Counted from the stretch's first letter, positions 21,939 through 31,423 are shown. The stretch is DNA of 45,771 nucleotides from Halorubrum trapanicum (GCF_017873555.1 NZ_JAGGKE010000017.1:1-45771); one strand, 5' to 3'. Translations and numbers: made by a program. The notes: a model not told the origin generated them from the sequence alone.

Positions 21939-23402
21939 ATGGCTGAGATGGATACTCCTCACGAAATGATCCTATCTTTCTTGGAACAGAAGGATCCAGA
22001 GATCCGGAAAAAGTACAACGAGTATAAGAAAGAACAGCTGGATCCTTTTCCTGAAGTCAGCAGAACTTCGCTGGACAAACAACAGAACAACGCCTTGTTC
22101 CCCCTCCTTCTCAAGGCCGAGATCTCGTTACATCATGCCTCAGATAGAAGGCCAAATGCGATATCTTCTGAAGCGTATAATGCGATGGGGTTCTGCTTCT
22201 TCCTTCAAATCTTAGAAGATGTTGACATCGTCGATCCTACCGGAAAGACGCTTTCTAAGAATATAGTAGATCTTTACGGCGAGGATATCGTGAACGACTT
22301 CGCCTCTTTCTGGGACGTGTATTTTGAGATGGAGGTTGCGCACAAGTTTGTCCTCGAGGAGTTAGATGCTAGTCCCATCGATGAATCTGCGGTTTCTGGT
22401 CCTGGTTCTGACGTGTTCTACAGGGCTGAAGATCGAGACTTCTGGGTGGAATGCAAGAACAAGAGGGAGACTACGAGCTACGGCTGGGAATTGGAGAGAT
22501 TTGGACGTGAGATAGCGGATAGTCTCTGGCTGGACTACGATCTGGAGGATGACGTTGGAGAGGACAGTTTTGCAGTAAGGGTTTCCAGCCGCGATGAAAT
22601 CTCGGAAAAGGTAATTGAGAACTCCAGTTTCAGAGAACGGGTGATTCAGGAGGTCGCCGGAGAACTGGCTGAGTTGATTAAGCAGAGGAACTCGAAGGCA
22701 GAGGTCGAGATTGCAGACGCGAATTTCGAGGTTGAGCTGATTAAGTACTACCGCGGTCGCCATTCAGTCACTCTCTCCGAAGAACAGATGGACGCCGTGA
22801 AGAAGCGGGCTAATCTGGCTAAAGTCATTAATCCGTATGGACATCTAGGAATTAACCCTGACATCCTGGATACGGATGGCCACGGGACTGTCTATGCAGA
22901 AAAAGCGGGTGATAATGAGATCGAGATCTTCAGTACGTACGCTTTCCTTCTCAATATCCCGTGGGAGAACCCGTACGACTCCTGGATCTTCTCGACGATT
23001 GACGGGGTTACAGATCAGTTTCCAGACTACCCGGATATCATAATCTTCGTCAAAATTCCTCCCGGTTTTGTCTACCAGATGATGAGGGAGAAAACAGTCA
23101 ACCACAGGGACGAAAGGGTGAGTAAGTGGGAGCGTTTGAAGGAGAAGATCATCGGGATATACGCTAACCCTGACCGCGAGAACCGGGTTAAGGCCGTTGT
23201 CTTGATGACTGATGTGGTTCTGGATGAGGTGACGGAGGAGGGGCGAAATGTAATGCTGCAGTCCGCTGTGGAAGCGGTCTATAATGAGAATGTGGCGGAT
23301 CAGATCCCGGCTGAATTCATCGATCTAATCGATGGACAGAATCAGATACAGGAGATCTTCAGTAGGCCAGGGCAATTAAGCCTGAAGGACCAGCACCTGT
23401 AG
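21939..23402 (+). CDS. PD-(D/E)xK nuclease-like protein of the lower-GC island
   Basis: The 487-aa product has a likely nuclease core: Glu132 (MEVAHKFVLEEL), Asp158 in GPGSDVFYR and Glu171/Lys173 in FWVECKNKRE. The SDV and ECKNK motifs are typical of restriction-like nucleases. The rest, including IFSTIDGVTDQFPDYPDIII, is not recognised. The gene uses more A/T-rich codons and AGA/AGG arginine codons than its neighbours, so it is a recent arrival. It converges on the HEPN-like gene with a gap of 20 bases, and the two likely form one defence cassette. ATG 21939 follows AT-rich DNA with possible TATA tracts. Confidence 0.6.
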   Translation: MAEMDTPHEMILSFLEQKDPEIRKKYNEYKKEQLDPFPEVSRTSLDKQQNNALFPLLLKAEISLHHASDRRPNAISSEAYNAMGFCFFLQILEDVDIVDPTGKTLSKNIVDLYGEDIVNDFASFWDVYFEMEVAHKFVLEELDASPIDESAVSGPGSDVFYRAEDRDFWVECKNKRETTSYGWELERFGREIADSLWLDYDLEDDVGEDSFAVRVSSRDEISEKVIENSSFRERVIQEVAGELAELIKQRNSKAEVEIADANFEVELIKYYRGRHSVTLSEEQMDAVKKRANLAKVINPYGHLGINPDILDTDGHGTVYAEKAGDNEIEIFSTYAFLLNIPWENPYDSWIFSTIDGVTDQFPDYPDIIIFVKIPPGFVYQMMREKTVNHRDERVSKWERLKEKIIGIYANPDRENRVKAVVLMTDVVLDEVTEEGRNVMLQSAVEAVYNENVADQIPAEFIDLIDGQNQIQEIFSRPGQLSLKDQHL

Positions 23403-23422
23403 ACGAGATCTGGAATCGGATT

Positions 23423-24217
23423 TTAAAGATTCTCTTTGACCTGGAACAGAATTTGGGAGGCGTGTCGGGCTTGTTCCCGGTAGTCTTCCATCTCGTCTTC
23501 GCTAATATTGGTCTCGATGGAGTGGGCTTCTGCGTTGGCGTTTTGCCGGAAGGCGTTCAGTTCGTCTATGAAGTCACTGCCAAGGCCTCCAGAGAGATGT
23601 CGGAAGTCGTTGAGGTTTTCCTCGAAGCTGTTGAGGAGGGTGCTGAAGTTCTTGAATCGGTGGTTCTCAGGGAGGTAGTACAGGTTTATTCTTTGTTTCC
23701 CGTACTGTTTTCGGAGGATGTCGATGAGCAGGTTTTCCAGCAGTTTCCGTGTCAGTACGAGAGTGGCGTCGTTGACTCCGATATTGTAGCACTGGTTGAT
23801 GTCGTCGACGAGATCGGGGTAGAACGTACCAGGGATGTTGTCGAGATCGAGGAATTGTTCAGAGCGGAACGTTGAGTGCAGAACTCCTGTTTCAGGATTT
23901 TTGTTTTCCAGGATTTCCAGGGCAGGATATTTTTCCAGTGTGTCACTATCGGTTTCGGCCAAGGTATAGATTCGGTGCATTACTCCGAGGGCTTTGTCTT
24001 CGTCTTCTTCGGCTACCTCTCTGAGGAACTGGGTTGTGTTGGCTTGCTGGTCATTGTCCCTGTGGTCCCAGCTGGCGTGGAAGCGGTCGATATCTTTCAG
24101 AGTGTCATTGACGCCGAACTCTGTCGCAGCCATCACCCAGTCATTAGTGTCTAAGTCTGTGCCGATGGTAAACCGGGAAAATTGGCCGATAAGAGTTTCC
24201 ATAGGATTTTGAGACAT
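23423..24217 (-). CDS. HEPN-like protein of the lower-GC island
   Basis: The 264-aa product has an acidic N-terminal half and a helical C-terminal domain with ATLVLTRKLLENLLIDILRK and, further on, FRQNANAEAHSIET. The Arg...Asn...His pattern (R, N and H within nine residues) resembles the HEPN/DUF4145 group, whose members are often toxins or RNases in abortive-infection systems. Spacing between Arg and His is longer than the standard Rx4-6H, so catalytic activity is uncertain. It converges on the nuclease-like gene. Its codon use and lower GC match that gene and differ from the flanking backbone. Confidence 0.55.
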   Translation of the reverse strand: MSQNPMETLIGQFSRFTIGTDLDTNDWVMAATEFGVNDTLKDIDRFHASWDHRDNDQQANTTQFLREVAEEDEDKALGVMHRIYTLAETDSDTLEKYPALEILENKNPETGVLHSTFRSEQFLDLDNIPGTFYPDLVDDINQCYNIGVNDATLVLTRKLLENLLIDILRKQYGKQRINLYYLPENHRFKNFSTLLNSFEENLNDFRHLSGGLGSDFIDELNAFRQNANAEAHSIETNISEDEMEDYREQARHASQILFQVKENL

Positions 24218-24308
24218 AGACAGGGGTAGTGAAGTGAGCTACGTGTAACTACCGCCGGCCTGGATCAGGTATTAATGGACATTTGGTAGGTGAGTGTGAT
24301 GAATACCA

Positions 24309-24704
24309 TTACGCTAAGTGCGACACCTCGTCTGGTTCCTCGACGTCGTCGAACTCTCCCCGCTCAACAGGTTTCCAGTCCTCACCCGGCTCGGGACTCC
24401 ACCAGTCGACCTCATAGGCGCCCGGTGCGCCGAAGACCTTCACCCGAGCCGACCCATCAGGCAGGTCGCGACGCAGTTTTTCATCGACGTGGAGGTTCCA
24501 GGTCGTCGTGGTATCGAAACTGGCGAGGACGGCCTCCTCGTAGCCGCGTGTTTCTCTGGATTCTTGAAGTTCGACCTGTGTGTTGCAGTTCTTGCAGAAC
24601 ACCCCCTCGAAGGGAATGTGACTGAATTTCTCGTGCCCGCAGACGGGACACCAGAGGAACTCGAACAGTGCCTCACTGTGTCGGTTGAGTATTTCGAGAC
24701 TCAT
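24309..24704 (-). CDS. Zinc-ribbon small backbone protein
   Basis: The 131-aa product has a zinc ribbon with CPVCGH (about 19-24) and CKNCN (about 37-41). A strand-rich C-terminal half follows, with RVKVFGAPGAYEVDWWSPEP. Function is unknown; related small proteins occur on haloarchaeal plasmids. I choose ATG 24704 rather than a start at 24782 because the longer frame passes through the hairpin at 24726-24747 and overlaps the previous gene. It lies just right of the lower-GC island. Confidence 0.65.
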   Translation of the reverse strand: MSLEILNRHSEALFEFLWCPVCGHEKFSHIPFEGVFCKNCNTQVELQESRETRGYEEAVLASFDTTTTWNLHVDEKLRRDLPDGSARVKVFGAPGAYEVDWWSPEPGEDWKPVERGEFDDVEEPDEVSHLA

Positions 24705-24725
24705 CGTTGGACTGACCCAGTCGAA

Positions 24726-24759
24726 CCGGGCCACCCCTCGTGCCCGGACGAAAAACAAC
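24726..24759 (-). promoter_or_regulatory. Backbone hairpin element of the zinc-ribbon gene
   Basis: Minus strand: GTTGTTTTT (24751-24759), then CCGGGC (24742-24747) and GCCCGG (24726-24731) around loop ACGAGGGGTG. The stem ends 21 bases before ATG 24704. Confidence 0.65.
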
Positions 24760-24778
24760 ACGACGGACGTCCGCTTAG

Positions 24779-25144
24779 TCACCGCTCGGTAGCGTAGACG
24801 ATGCGTGATGGTGCTTCATACCCACAGTCCGGACAGTCGAACCAGCGCTGGACCTTCGCCCCGTCTGCTGATTTCTCACCGACGAGGACGTCCTTGCTCG
24901 GACACTCCGGACAATTCAGCTTGGGCGCAGGCCGCTTCCGGAGTTCATCTCGGAACGACTTCGCGTCCTTCGTCTCGTACCCCCGCGACCACACCGGGTA
25001 CCCCTCGACGAGGATAGCGCCACGCCACTTGTACCGGTAGGAGTCGGGGGATCGGTGCAGGACGGCTCGGGAACCGGTCTCGGTGTTTCGATACGCGAGC
25101 GTCGGCGTGCGACTTTTTCGTGCCCAGTTGGTGATCCGTGGCAT
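24779..25144 (-). CDS. Small zinc-ribbon protein
   Basis: The 121-aa product has a basic, strand-rich N-terminal half (SYRYKWRGAILVEGYPVWSR) and a C-terminal zinc ribbon with CPECPSK and CPDCGYEAPSR (about 77-112). Function is unknown. It starts five bases after the stop of the 163-aa gene and so shares its transcript. No signal or membrane segment is visible. Confidence 0.65.
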   Translation of the reverse strand: MPRITNWARKSRTPTLAYRNTETGSRAVLHRSPDSYRYKWRGAILVEGYPVWSRGYETKDAKSFRDELRKRPAPKLNCPECPSKDVLVGEKSADGAKVQRWFDCPDCGYEAPSRIVYATER

Positions 25145-25149
25145 CGTCG

Positions 25150-25641
25150 TTAGAAGTGGACGTCCGCGGGGACGATCCAGAGCTCCTCGCTCTCTTCGAG
25201 GACTCGATCCAGTTGTTCACGGTGACGGATGCCGTTCGCGTATTCGTTGTACAGAAAGATCGTCGGACCGTCGTACGCACCCACCTGATGGAACGCGTGG
25301 CGGGCGAGATCCTCGTCGCGCATAATCTCCTCGTCGGAGAGTTCGTCGAGTGCTTCCTTCACCCGGTCGAGATTGCGCTCGAACTCTTCTTTCGTCGCCT
25401 CCCAGCCACGCTCAAGCATATCTTGGCCATCGTCGGAGTCGACGGGGGCCGCGGTCGGGAGATCACCCCATCGGGCCTTCCCCGCAACGGACGTGTCTTC
25501 CTCATCAAAAGTCACGTGGTAGTCGAAGACTGCGCCGGCGTGTGGGTCGGCGCCGACCAGGCGGTCGAACACCCTCTTTCCAGTGGCCAGCGCGTCGTCG
25601 TGCGTCGATGCCTCTACCAGAGCGTATATCACCATATGCAT
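25150..25641 (-). CDS. Conserved haloarchaeal plasmid protein
   Basis: The 163-aa product starts MHMVIYALVEASTHDDALA and has acidic helical sections such as EEFERNLDRVKEALDELSDE. It ends with a strand pattern (TIFLYNEYANG). I recall similar haloarchaeal proteins as DUF7995, unverified; the function is unknown. ATG 25641 is preferred over the frame to 25722 because a hairpin fills the longer part; ATG 25635 is also possible. It leads a two-gene transcript with the 121-aa zinc-ribbon protein. Confidence 0.6.
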   Translation of the reverse strand: MHMVIYALVEASTHDDALATGKRVFDRLVGADPHAGAVFDYHVTFDEEDTSVAGKARWGDLPTAAPVDSDDGQDMLERGWEATKEEFERNLDRVKEALDELSDEEIMRDEDLARHAFHQVGAYDGPTIFLYNEYANGIRHREQLDRVLEESEELWIVPADVHF

Positions 25642-25690
25642 CTCGAACACCTCGAACGCCGACGCACCGGGGGTCGTTGCTCGCTCCTGC

Positions 25691-25724
25691 TGCGCCGGCA
25701 CCCATCGCCGGCGCAATAACAAAC
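25691..25724 (-). promoter_or_regulatory. Backbone hairpin element, longest stem
   Basis: Minus strand: GTTTGTTAT, then TGCGCCGGC (25707-25715) and GCCGGCGCA (25691-25699), a perfect 9-bp stem around loop GATGGGT. The stem ends 49 bases before ATG 25641. Confidence 0.65.
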
Positions 25725-25729
25725 ACGAT

Positions 25730-25740
25730 GGCTCTGTTGA
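25730..25740 (+). repeat. Insertion-sequence-end-like motif, right copy
   Basis: GGCTCTGTTGA here continues with GAACCC on the plus strand. The same 11 bases occur inverted at 620-630. No transposase follows. It marks the border between the plasmid backbone and the aconitase block. Confidence 0.35.
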
Positions 25741-26000
25741 GAACCCATAACTGTTGATTGGTGTCTGGGACTGTGTGAATGGCCGAACGCAGTATGGGTG
25801 GCTTGAGTGTAATTGGTAGCGTGATTAGTTGGTTTAGAATGGTACTATAGCGGCCAATCGTCTTTGGAATAAACCGAGAACCTCAACCAAATCTGGCACC
25901 TCTTCAACACAGAAACTGCTGTTTCAGATTCCAGATGGTTCCGAATAGGGAATCAGGTATCCGAAAGCAGCCATCTCTCCGTGATTTCACTCGGAATGAG
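25741..26000. other. Non-coding border DNA
   Basis: No convincing gene. A short open frame with ENLNQIWHLFNTETAVSDSR (near 25880) could be a decayed protein fragment, but I cannot assign it. Confidence 0.3.
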
Positions 26001-28817
26001 TTACGATTCCGTCAATAGCTGTCGAAGTACGTAATGTAAGATGCCGCCGTGCTCAATATATCGCACTCCGGCGGGCGTCCCGACTTGGGCTGTCACTGGG
26101 AATTCAACCGATGACCCGTCTGGCCGCTCGGCAGTCACGGTCAACTCAGCCATCGGCGTCAGCCCGTCGTCCAACCCGTAGATCGTGTAGACCTCCGAGC
26201 CGTCTAAACCAAGCGCCTCCCAGGAGTCCCCGTCCTGGAACTGTAACGGCAGCACGCCCATCCCAACGAGATTGTCCCGATAAATTCGCTCGTAGCTCTC
26301 AGCGATGGTCGCACGCACACCGAGGAGGTCGGTCCCCTTCGCCGCCCAGTCACGACTCGATCCGGTCCCGAACTCCTCGCCAGCCATCACGACGAGGGGT
26401 GTTCCCTCGTCGCGGTAGCGCTGGCTGGCCTCGAAAACGGTCGTCTGCTCATCCGTTGGGTGATGGATAGTGTAGCCGCCTTCGACGTCGTCGAGCATCT
26501 GATTCTCGATGCGGACGTTGGCGAACGTGCCCCGCATCATCACCTCGTGGTTCCCTCGACGAGCACCGTACGTGTTGAACTCGTGGGGCTCAACGCCGTG
26601 ATCCATGAGCCACTGGCCGGCCGGCTGATTCGTACTAAACGGTCCAGCAGGACTGATGTGGTCGGTCGTAACCGTGTCACCCAGCGTTAGCAGACACCGT
26701 GCATCCTCGACGTTGGAGACACCAGGTTTCTCCAGCGGGAAGTCCTTGAAGAACGGCGGTTCCCGAATATACGTGGAGTCCTCGTCCCACTCGTAGACCT
26801 CGCCCGTCGGCGCATCCAGTGCGTCCCACCGCTCGTCACCCTCGAACACTTCGGCGTACTTCTCCTCAAACATCGACGGGTCAACGAAGTCGTGAACCGC
26901 TTCGTGAATCTCGTCACTACCCGGCCAGAGGTCTGCGAGATAGACCGGGTTACCGTTCTCGTCGTACCCAAGGGGGTCGTGTTCCATGTCGATGTCCATC
27001 CGCCCGGCGAGCCCGTAGGCGACCACGAGCGGCGGACTGGCAAGGTAGTTCGCACGCACCTTCGGATGAATGCGCGCCTCGAAGTTCCGGTTCCCGGAAA
27101 GGACGCTCGTCGTCCAGAGGTCGTGCTCGTCGATGGCTGCCTCGATGGGTTCTGGGAGCGGCCCTGCGTTCCCGATACAGGTCGTACAGCCGTAGCCCAC
27201 GACGTTGTAGCCGAGTTTCTCAAGATACGGAAGCAGTCCCGACGCTTCGAGATACTGGGTTACGACGCGGCTGCCAGGTGCGAGGCTCGTCTTGACGTAG
27301 TCCGGGACGTCGAGGCCCCGCTCGACAGCATTTTTCGCCAGGAGCCCGGCTGCCAGCATCACGGAGGGATTCGATGTGTTCGTACAGCTGGTGATCGCGC
27401 TAACGACGACGCTCCCGTGCCCGATCTCGACGTCGGTCCCATCAACCGTTACTGTCGCACGCTCCGTGAGCGGTCCCAGGTCCGGTTTCTCAGTCTGGGC
27501 CTCTTGCTGAACGCCGCCGTTTGTTCGTTCGACGTCGGTTGGTTCACCGGTCAACTCGGTCTGGGTGTTGCCGCCCTCTGCGATCCAGCGGTCGATGGCC
27601 TCCTGGTCCACGTCGCCGAGGTCCTCCTCGAACTCGCCGTGAAGCAACTCCCGGAAATGGCTCCGCATGTCGCCCATCTCGACACGTGACTGCGGCTTCT
27701 TCGGCCCGGCAAGACTCGGTGTCACCGTCGAGAGATCCAGTTCGACAGTCTCGGTGTATTCGGGATTCTGCTCGCCGAACAGCCCTTGGGCATCGAGGTA
27801 CTCTCGCACGAGTTCGATGTGGTCCTCGTCGCGCCCCGTCAGTTTGAGGTAATCGAGGGTGGCCTCGTCGACGGGGAACATGCTGATGGTCGAACCTTGC
27901 TCGGGCGCCATATTCGCGATCGTTGCCCGGTCAGGGACGGTCAGCGTCTCCACGGCTGGCCCGTAGAACTCGACGAACCGGTCGACGACACCGACGTCAC
28001 GGAGCAGTTCGGTGACGTGCAGTACGAGGTCGGTCGCTGTCGCGCCCTCAGGGAGTTCGCCGGTGAGTCGAACGCCGACGACTTCGGGGACGTTCATCGT
28101 GATGGGCTGGCCGAGCATCGCGGCCTCGGCTTCGATGCCGCCGACGCCCCAGCCGACGACGCCGATGCCCCCGATCATCGGGGTGTGGCTGTCTGTCCCG
28201 ACGAGCGTGTCCGGGAACAGCCAGTTCTCACCGTCATGCTCGCGCTCGTGGACGACCCGTCCGAGGTGCTCTAGGTTCACCTGGTGAACGATACCCGTCC
28301 CGGGTGGCACGACACTGAAGTCATCAAAGGCGTTTTGTGCCCACTTCAGTGCGCGGTACCGTTCCCCGTTGCGTTCGTATTCGAGTTCGACGTTCTTCTC
28401 GTAGGCCTCCTCGTTGCCGAAATAGTCCACTTGGACGCTGTGGTCGATGACCAGGTCGATGGGGACCTCCGGTTCGACGAGACTCGGGTCTCGATCCTGG
28501 CGGTCGACGGCCGACCGTAGAGCGGCCAGGTCAACGACGGCCGGGACGCCGGTGAGGTCTTGCAGGATGACCCGGGACGGTTGGAACGGGATGTCGGCGT
28601 CGGGCACGTCCGGTTGCCAGCCAGCGAGGTCACGGATGTCTTCCTCGGTGATGTCCTCCCCGTCGGCATTTCGGAGCACGGATTCGAGGAGGACACGGAT
28701 GCTGACCGGTAGGTTGTCGAGGTCACAGAGGCCTTGCTCTTCGAGGACGGTGAGGTCGGCCATCTTGTAGGCCGTTCCATCGGCTTCGAACTCGCGGATC
28801 GCATTGAAGGGGTTCAT
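26001..28817 (-). CDS. acnA: Aconitate hydratase (AcnA type)
   Basis: This 938-aa enzyme interconverts citrate and isocitrate in the TCA cycle. The Fe-S cluster cysteines are visible in SAITSCTNTSNPS and YGCTTCIGNAG. Substrate-binding motifs include SHTPMIGGIGVVGWGVGG and, near the C-terminus, GEEFGTGSSRDWAAKG. Length and order match the IRP1/AcnA type. ATG 28817 (MNPFNAIREFE) is preferred to ATG 28835, since the latter lies in an AACGG/CCGTT dyad. Aconitase is normally a chromosomal gene, so its presence beside plasmid genes suggests a megaplasmid, a second copy or a chromosomal junction. Confidence 0.95.
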   Translation of the reverse strand: MNPFNAIREFEADGTAYKMADLTVLEEQGLCDLDNLPVSIRVLLESVLRNADGEDITEEDIRDLAGWQPDVPDADIPFQPSRVILQDLTGVPAVVDLAALRSAVDRQDRDPSLVEPEVPIDLVIDHSVQVDYFGNEEAYEKNVELEYERNGERYRALKWAQNAFDDFSVVPPGTGIVHQVNLEHLGRVVHEREHDGENWLFPDTLVGTDSHTPMIGGIGVVGWGVGGIEAEAAMLGQPITMNVPEVVGVRLTGELPEGATATDLVLHVTELLRDVGVVDRFVEFYGPAVETLTVPDRATIANMAPEQGSTISMFPVDEATLDYLKLTGRDEDHIELVREYLDAQGLFGEQNPEYTETVELDLSTVTPSLAGPKKPQSRVEMGDMRSHFRELLHGEFEEDLGDVDQEAIDRWIAEGGNTQTELTGEPTDVERTNGGVQQEAQTEKPDLGPLTERATVTVDGTDVEIGHGSVVVSAITSCTNTSNPSVMLAAGLLAKNAVERGLDVPDYVKTSLAPGSRVVTQYLEASGLLPYLEKLGYNVVGYGCTTCIGNAGPLPEPIEAAIDEHDLWTTSVLSGNRNFEARIHPKVRANYLASPPLVVAYGLAGRMDIDMEHDPLGYDENGNPVYLADLWPGSDEIHEAVHDFVDPSMFEEKYAEVFEGDERWDALDAPTGEVYEWDEDSTYIREPPFFKDFPLEKPGVSNVEDARCLLTLGDTVTTDHISPAGPFSTNQPAGQWLMDHGVEPHEFNTYGARRGNHEVMMRGTFANVRIENQMLDDVEGGYTIHHPTDEQTTVFEASQRYRDEGTPLVVMAGEEFGTGSSRDWAAKGTDLLGVRATIAESYERIYRDNLVGMGVLPLQFQDGDSWEALGLDGSEVYTIYGLDDGLTPMAELTVTAERPDGSSVEFPVTAQVGTPAGVRYIEHGGILHYVLRQLLTES

Positions 28818-28834
28818 TATTGTGGAAGATTTCA

Positions 28835-28849
28835 AACGGAGTAACCGTT
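28835..28849 (-). promoter_or_regulatory. Small dyad before aconitase
   Basis: AACGG (28835-28839) and CCGTT (28845-28849) flank five bases, 18-32 bases upstream of ATG 28817. It may be an operator; no regulator is assigned. Confidence 0.3.
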
Positions 28850-28992
28850 ATTCTTGTCCCCGCTCTCGGGAGACGGGATTCGAGCAGTTCGACTTATACG
28901 TTGGACCCGCCCGAAGGGGTTCAAAGAGCTCGTTGCTCTCACGGTCGACGCGTGATACAGTTCTGGGGTGACACTGTCTTCTTCGGTAACGT

Positions 28993-31389
28993 TCATGCAC
29001 TCGTTTCTTGGCCAGTCTCACCGCCCATGCGTTCAGGCGCGATTCGCGACAGCCGCATCGCGTTGCCGGTGACGCCGAGGCTCATCCCCATATCTCCGAC
29101 GACGACAGCGACGGCGACACTGACGAGCCCAATCGGCACGCCGACGGCAAGCAGCGCCTTCACGCCGAGACTCGCCCAAATGTTCTGCCGGATCACGCCG
29201 TTGGCCGTATGCGACAGGTCGTACAGGTACGGGAGTTTCCCGATGTCGTCGCCCATCAACGCAATATCAGCCGTTTCGAGGGCGGTGTCGGTGCCCGCCG
29301 CGCCCATCGCGATGCCGACCTCCGCAGTGGCCAGCGCGGGGGCGTCATTGATGCCGTCGCCGACCATCGCGACCTCCCCGTACTCCGCCTGTAACTCCTC
29401 GACTGCGTCGACCTTCTCGTCGGGTAGGAGTTCGGCGCGATATTCATCGACACCGACCTGCTCGGCGATGGCGCGGGCGGTGCCCTCGTTGTCCCCGGTC
29501 AGCATCACCACGCGCTCGACGCCCAGCTCGTGCAGGCGTTCGACAGCCCGCTTCGAGGCCGGGCGCACCTCGTCGGCGATGGCGATTGCACCCAGCAGTT
29601 CCGACTCCGTCCCGACGATAACGACCGTCTTGCCCTCCCGCTCCAGTGAGGTGAGCGCGTCCTCGGCGAACGCCCCGTCGTCGGCCTCGGTCGCCTCTTC
29701 CGCCACGACGCCGCCGTCTGTCTCGCGGCGTGCTCGAGCGAGGTCGAAGCCCAGCTCCTCGAAGAGCGCGGGCTTGCCCGCATAGTACGTCTCGCCGTCG
29801 ATCTCGCCCCGGATGCCCTTCCCCGTGAGGCTCTCGAAGCCACTCGGGTCGGGCAGGTCGCCCACGCCCGCCTCCTCAGCACGGGCGAGAATCGCCGCAG
29901 CGATGGGGTGCTCACTGCGCCGCTCCAGCCCGGCGGCGCGACGGAGCAGATCATCCTCAGTGGTGTCGCCGACCGGGACGACATCGGTGACGGCGAGTTC
30001 GCCCTTCGTGAGCGTCCCCGTCTTGTCGAGCGCGACGGCATCGACTTCGCCCATCGCTTCGAGGTAGTTGCCGCCCTTGATCAGGACGCCGTTCTTCGCG
30101 GCGCTGGTGATGCCCGACACCACCGAGACGGGTGTGGAGATGACGAACGCACAGGGGCAGGCGATTACCAGCAGGGTGAGCCCGCGGATGAACCAGGTCT
30201 GCCAGTCGCCGGCGAAAGTGAACCCGTACCCGGCCACGTCCACCGAGATGGGGTCGGCGATAACCAGCGGCGGGATAGCGGCGGTCAGGATTGCCAGCAC
30301 GACGACGAGGGGTGTGTAGTAGCCGGCGAACTGGTCGACGAACTGCTCAGACTCGGTCTTCTTCGCCTGTGCGCCCTGTACCATCTCGATGATGCGCGAG
30401 AGCGTCGAATCGCCAGCGGTCGAGGTGACCTCTACCTCGAGGTACCCCTCTTCGTTGATCGCGCCGGCGTAGACCTCGTCGCCGGCAGTCTTGTCGACGG
30501 GGACGCTCTCGCCCGTGATCGGCGACTGGTCGACTGCACTCTCGCCGTCGATGACCGTTCCGTCGAGCGGAATCTTGTCGCCGGGGCGGACGACGACGGT
30601 CTCGCCAACGTCGACCTCCTCGGCGGGAACGGTCACTTCCTCACCATCGCGAAGGACGGTCGCCTCGTCGGGCGAGAGTTCCATCAGCTCGCGCAGGGAG
30701 TCCCGTGCCCTGTCCATCGCGTAGTCCTCGAGCAGCTCGGCGATGCTGAATAGGACGGCCAGCGTGGCGGCCTCGACGAAGTAGCCGATACCGGTCGCCG
30801 CGATGATCGCCGTCCCCATCAGCAGGTCGATGTCGAGGCTTCGGTTCTTCGCGGAGTAGTACCCGCTACGGACGACGGGGATGCCGCTGGCGGCGACGGC
30901 GCCGAGGAACAGGACATCTGCGATGTGGAGCGGGTACTCGAGGACGCTCGCCACCGTGACGTTCTGTCCGGTGAGGAGGAATTCGAAGAGGAGGCCGAGC
31001 GTGACGAACGCCGCGCCGAGCCACGTCTTCTTCGCGCGAGGACTCGTCCAGACCTCCGATGGTGGCGCGATGTCGACGCCGTCGGTCGCCTGGTTGTCCT
31101 CATCATCGCCCTCAGCGTCCGAGCCCCCGACGACCTCGTAGCCGGCGCCTTCAATCGCCTTGATTACGTCGGCTTCGCTAGTCCGATCAGGGTCGTACGT
31201 GACGTTGGCCGTGCCGGTGGTCGGCTGGAGCGTGGCGTCAGTAATGCCGTCGACACGCTGGAGGCTCTTGTCCACCTTTTGGGCGCAAGAGGGACAGTCC
31301 ATCTCGGGAACGGCGAGGCGGGCGGTCAGCTCACGTCGCTGTCCGCCGCCGCTCGTTTCTCCTGCTGCGTCCGGATTCTCTGTCATCAC
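28993..31389 (-). CDS. Zn/Cd/Pb-type P1B-ATPase
   Basis: The 798-aa ATPase exports heavy-metal cations across the membrane. It has an N-terminal metal-binding domain with MDCPSC (30-35), the transmembrane CPC at 411-413, phosphorylation Asp455 in DKTGTLTKG, TGES (292-295), SEHPIAAAIL and GDGINDAP. DMGMSLGVTGNAMRL in the last membrane helices matches the Asp-x-Gly of the ZntA/CadA subgroup, so zinc, cadmium or lead are the likely substrates rather than copper. The upstream regulator gene on the same strand and the operator between them suggest metal-inducible expression. Confidence 0.93.
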   Translation of the reverse strand: MMTENPDAAGETSGGGQRRELTARLAVPEMDCPSCAQKVDKSLQRVDGITDATLQPTTGTANVTYDPDRTSEADVIKAIEGAGYEVVGGSDAEGDDEDNQATDGVDIAPPSEVWTSPRAKKTWLGAAFVTLGLLFEFLLTGQNVTVASVLEYPLHIADVLFLGAVAASGIPVVRSGYYSAKNRSLDIDLLMGTAIIAATGIGYFVEAATLAVLFSIAELLEDYAMDRARDSLRELMELSPDEATVLRDGEEVTVPAEEVDVGETVVVRPGDKIPLDGTVIDGESAVDQSPITGESVPVDKTAGDEVYAGAINEEGYLEVEVTSTAGDSTLSRIIEMVQGAQAKKTESEQFVDQFAGYYTPLVVVLAILTAAIPPLVIADPISVDVAGYGFTFAGDWQTWFIRGLTLLVIACPCAFVISTPVSVVSGITSAAKNGVLIKGGNYLEAMGEVDAVALDKTGTLTKGELAVTDVVPVGDTTEDDLLRRAAGLERRSEHPIAAAILARAEEAGVGDLPDPSGFESLTGKGIRGEIDGETYYAGKPALFEELGFDLARARRETDGGVVAEEATEADDGAFAEDALTSLEREGKTVVIVGTESELLGAIAIADEVRPASKRAVERLHELGVERVVMLTGDNEGTARAIAEQVGVDEYRAELLPDEKVDAVEELQAEYGEVAMVGDGINDAPALATAEVGIAMGAAGTDTALETADIALMGDDIGKLPYLYDLSHTANGVIRQNIWASLGVKALLAVGVPIGLVSVAVAVVVGDMGMSLGVTGNAMRLSRIAPERMGGETGQETSA

Positions 31390-31423
31390 CTCACGGTAGG
31401 TGCGTCAGATCGATAAGCCTTTG

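Noticed and set aside
26892-28520. Long plus-strand frames inside aconitase
   Set aside because: They overlap a fully recognised enzyme gene and have shadow-type composition.
28820-30753. Plus-strand frames of 321 and 281 aa opposite the P-type ATPase
   Set aside because: They are antisense shadows with low-complexity Ser/Ala/Arg composition.
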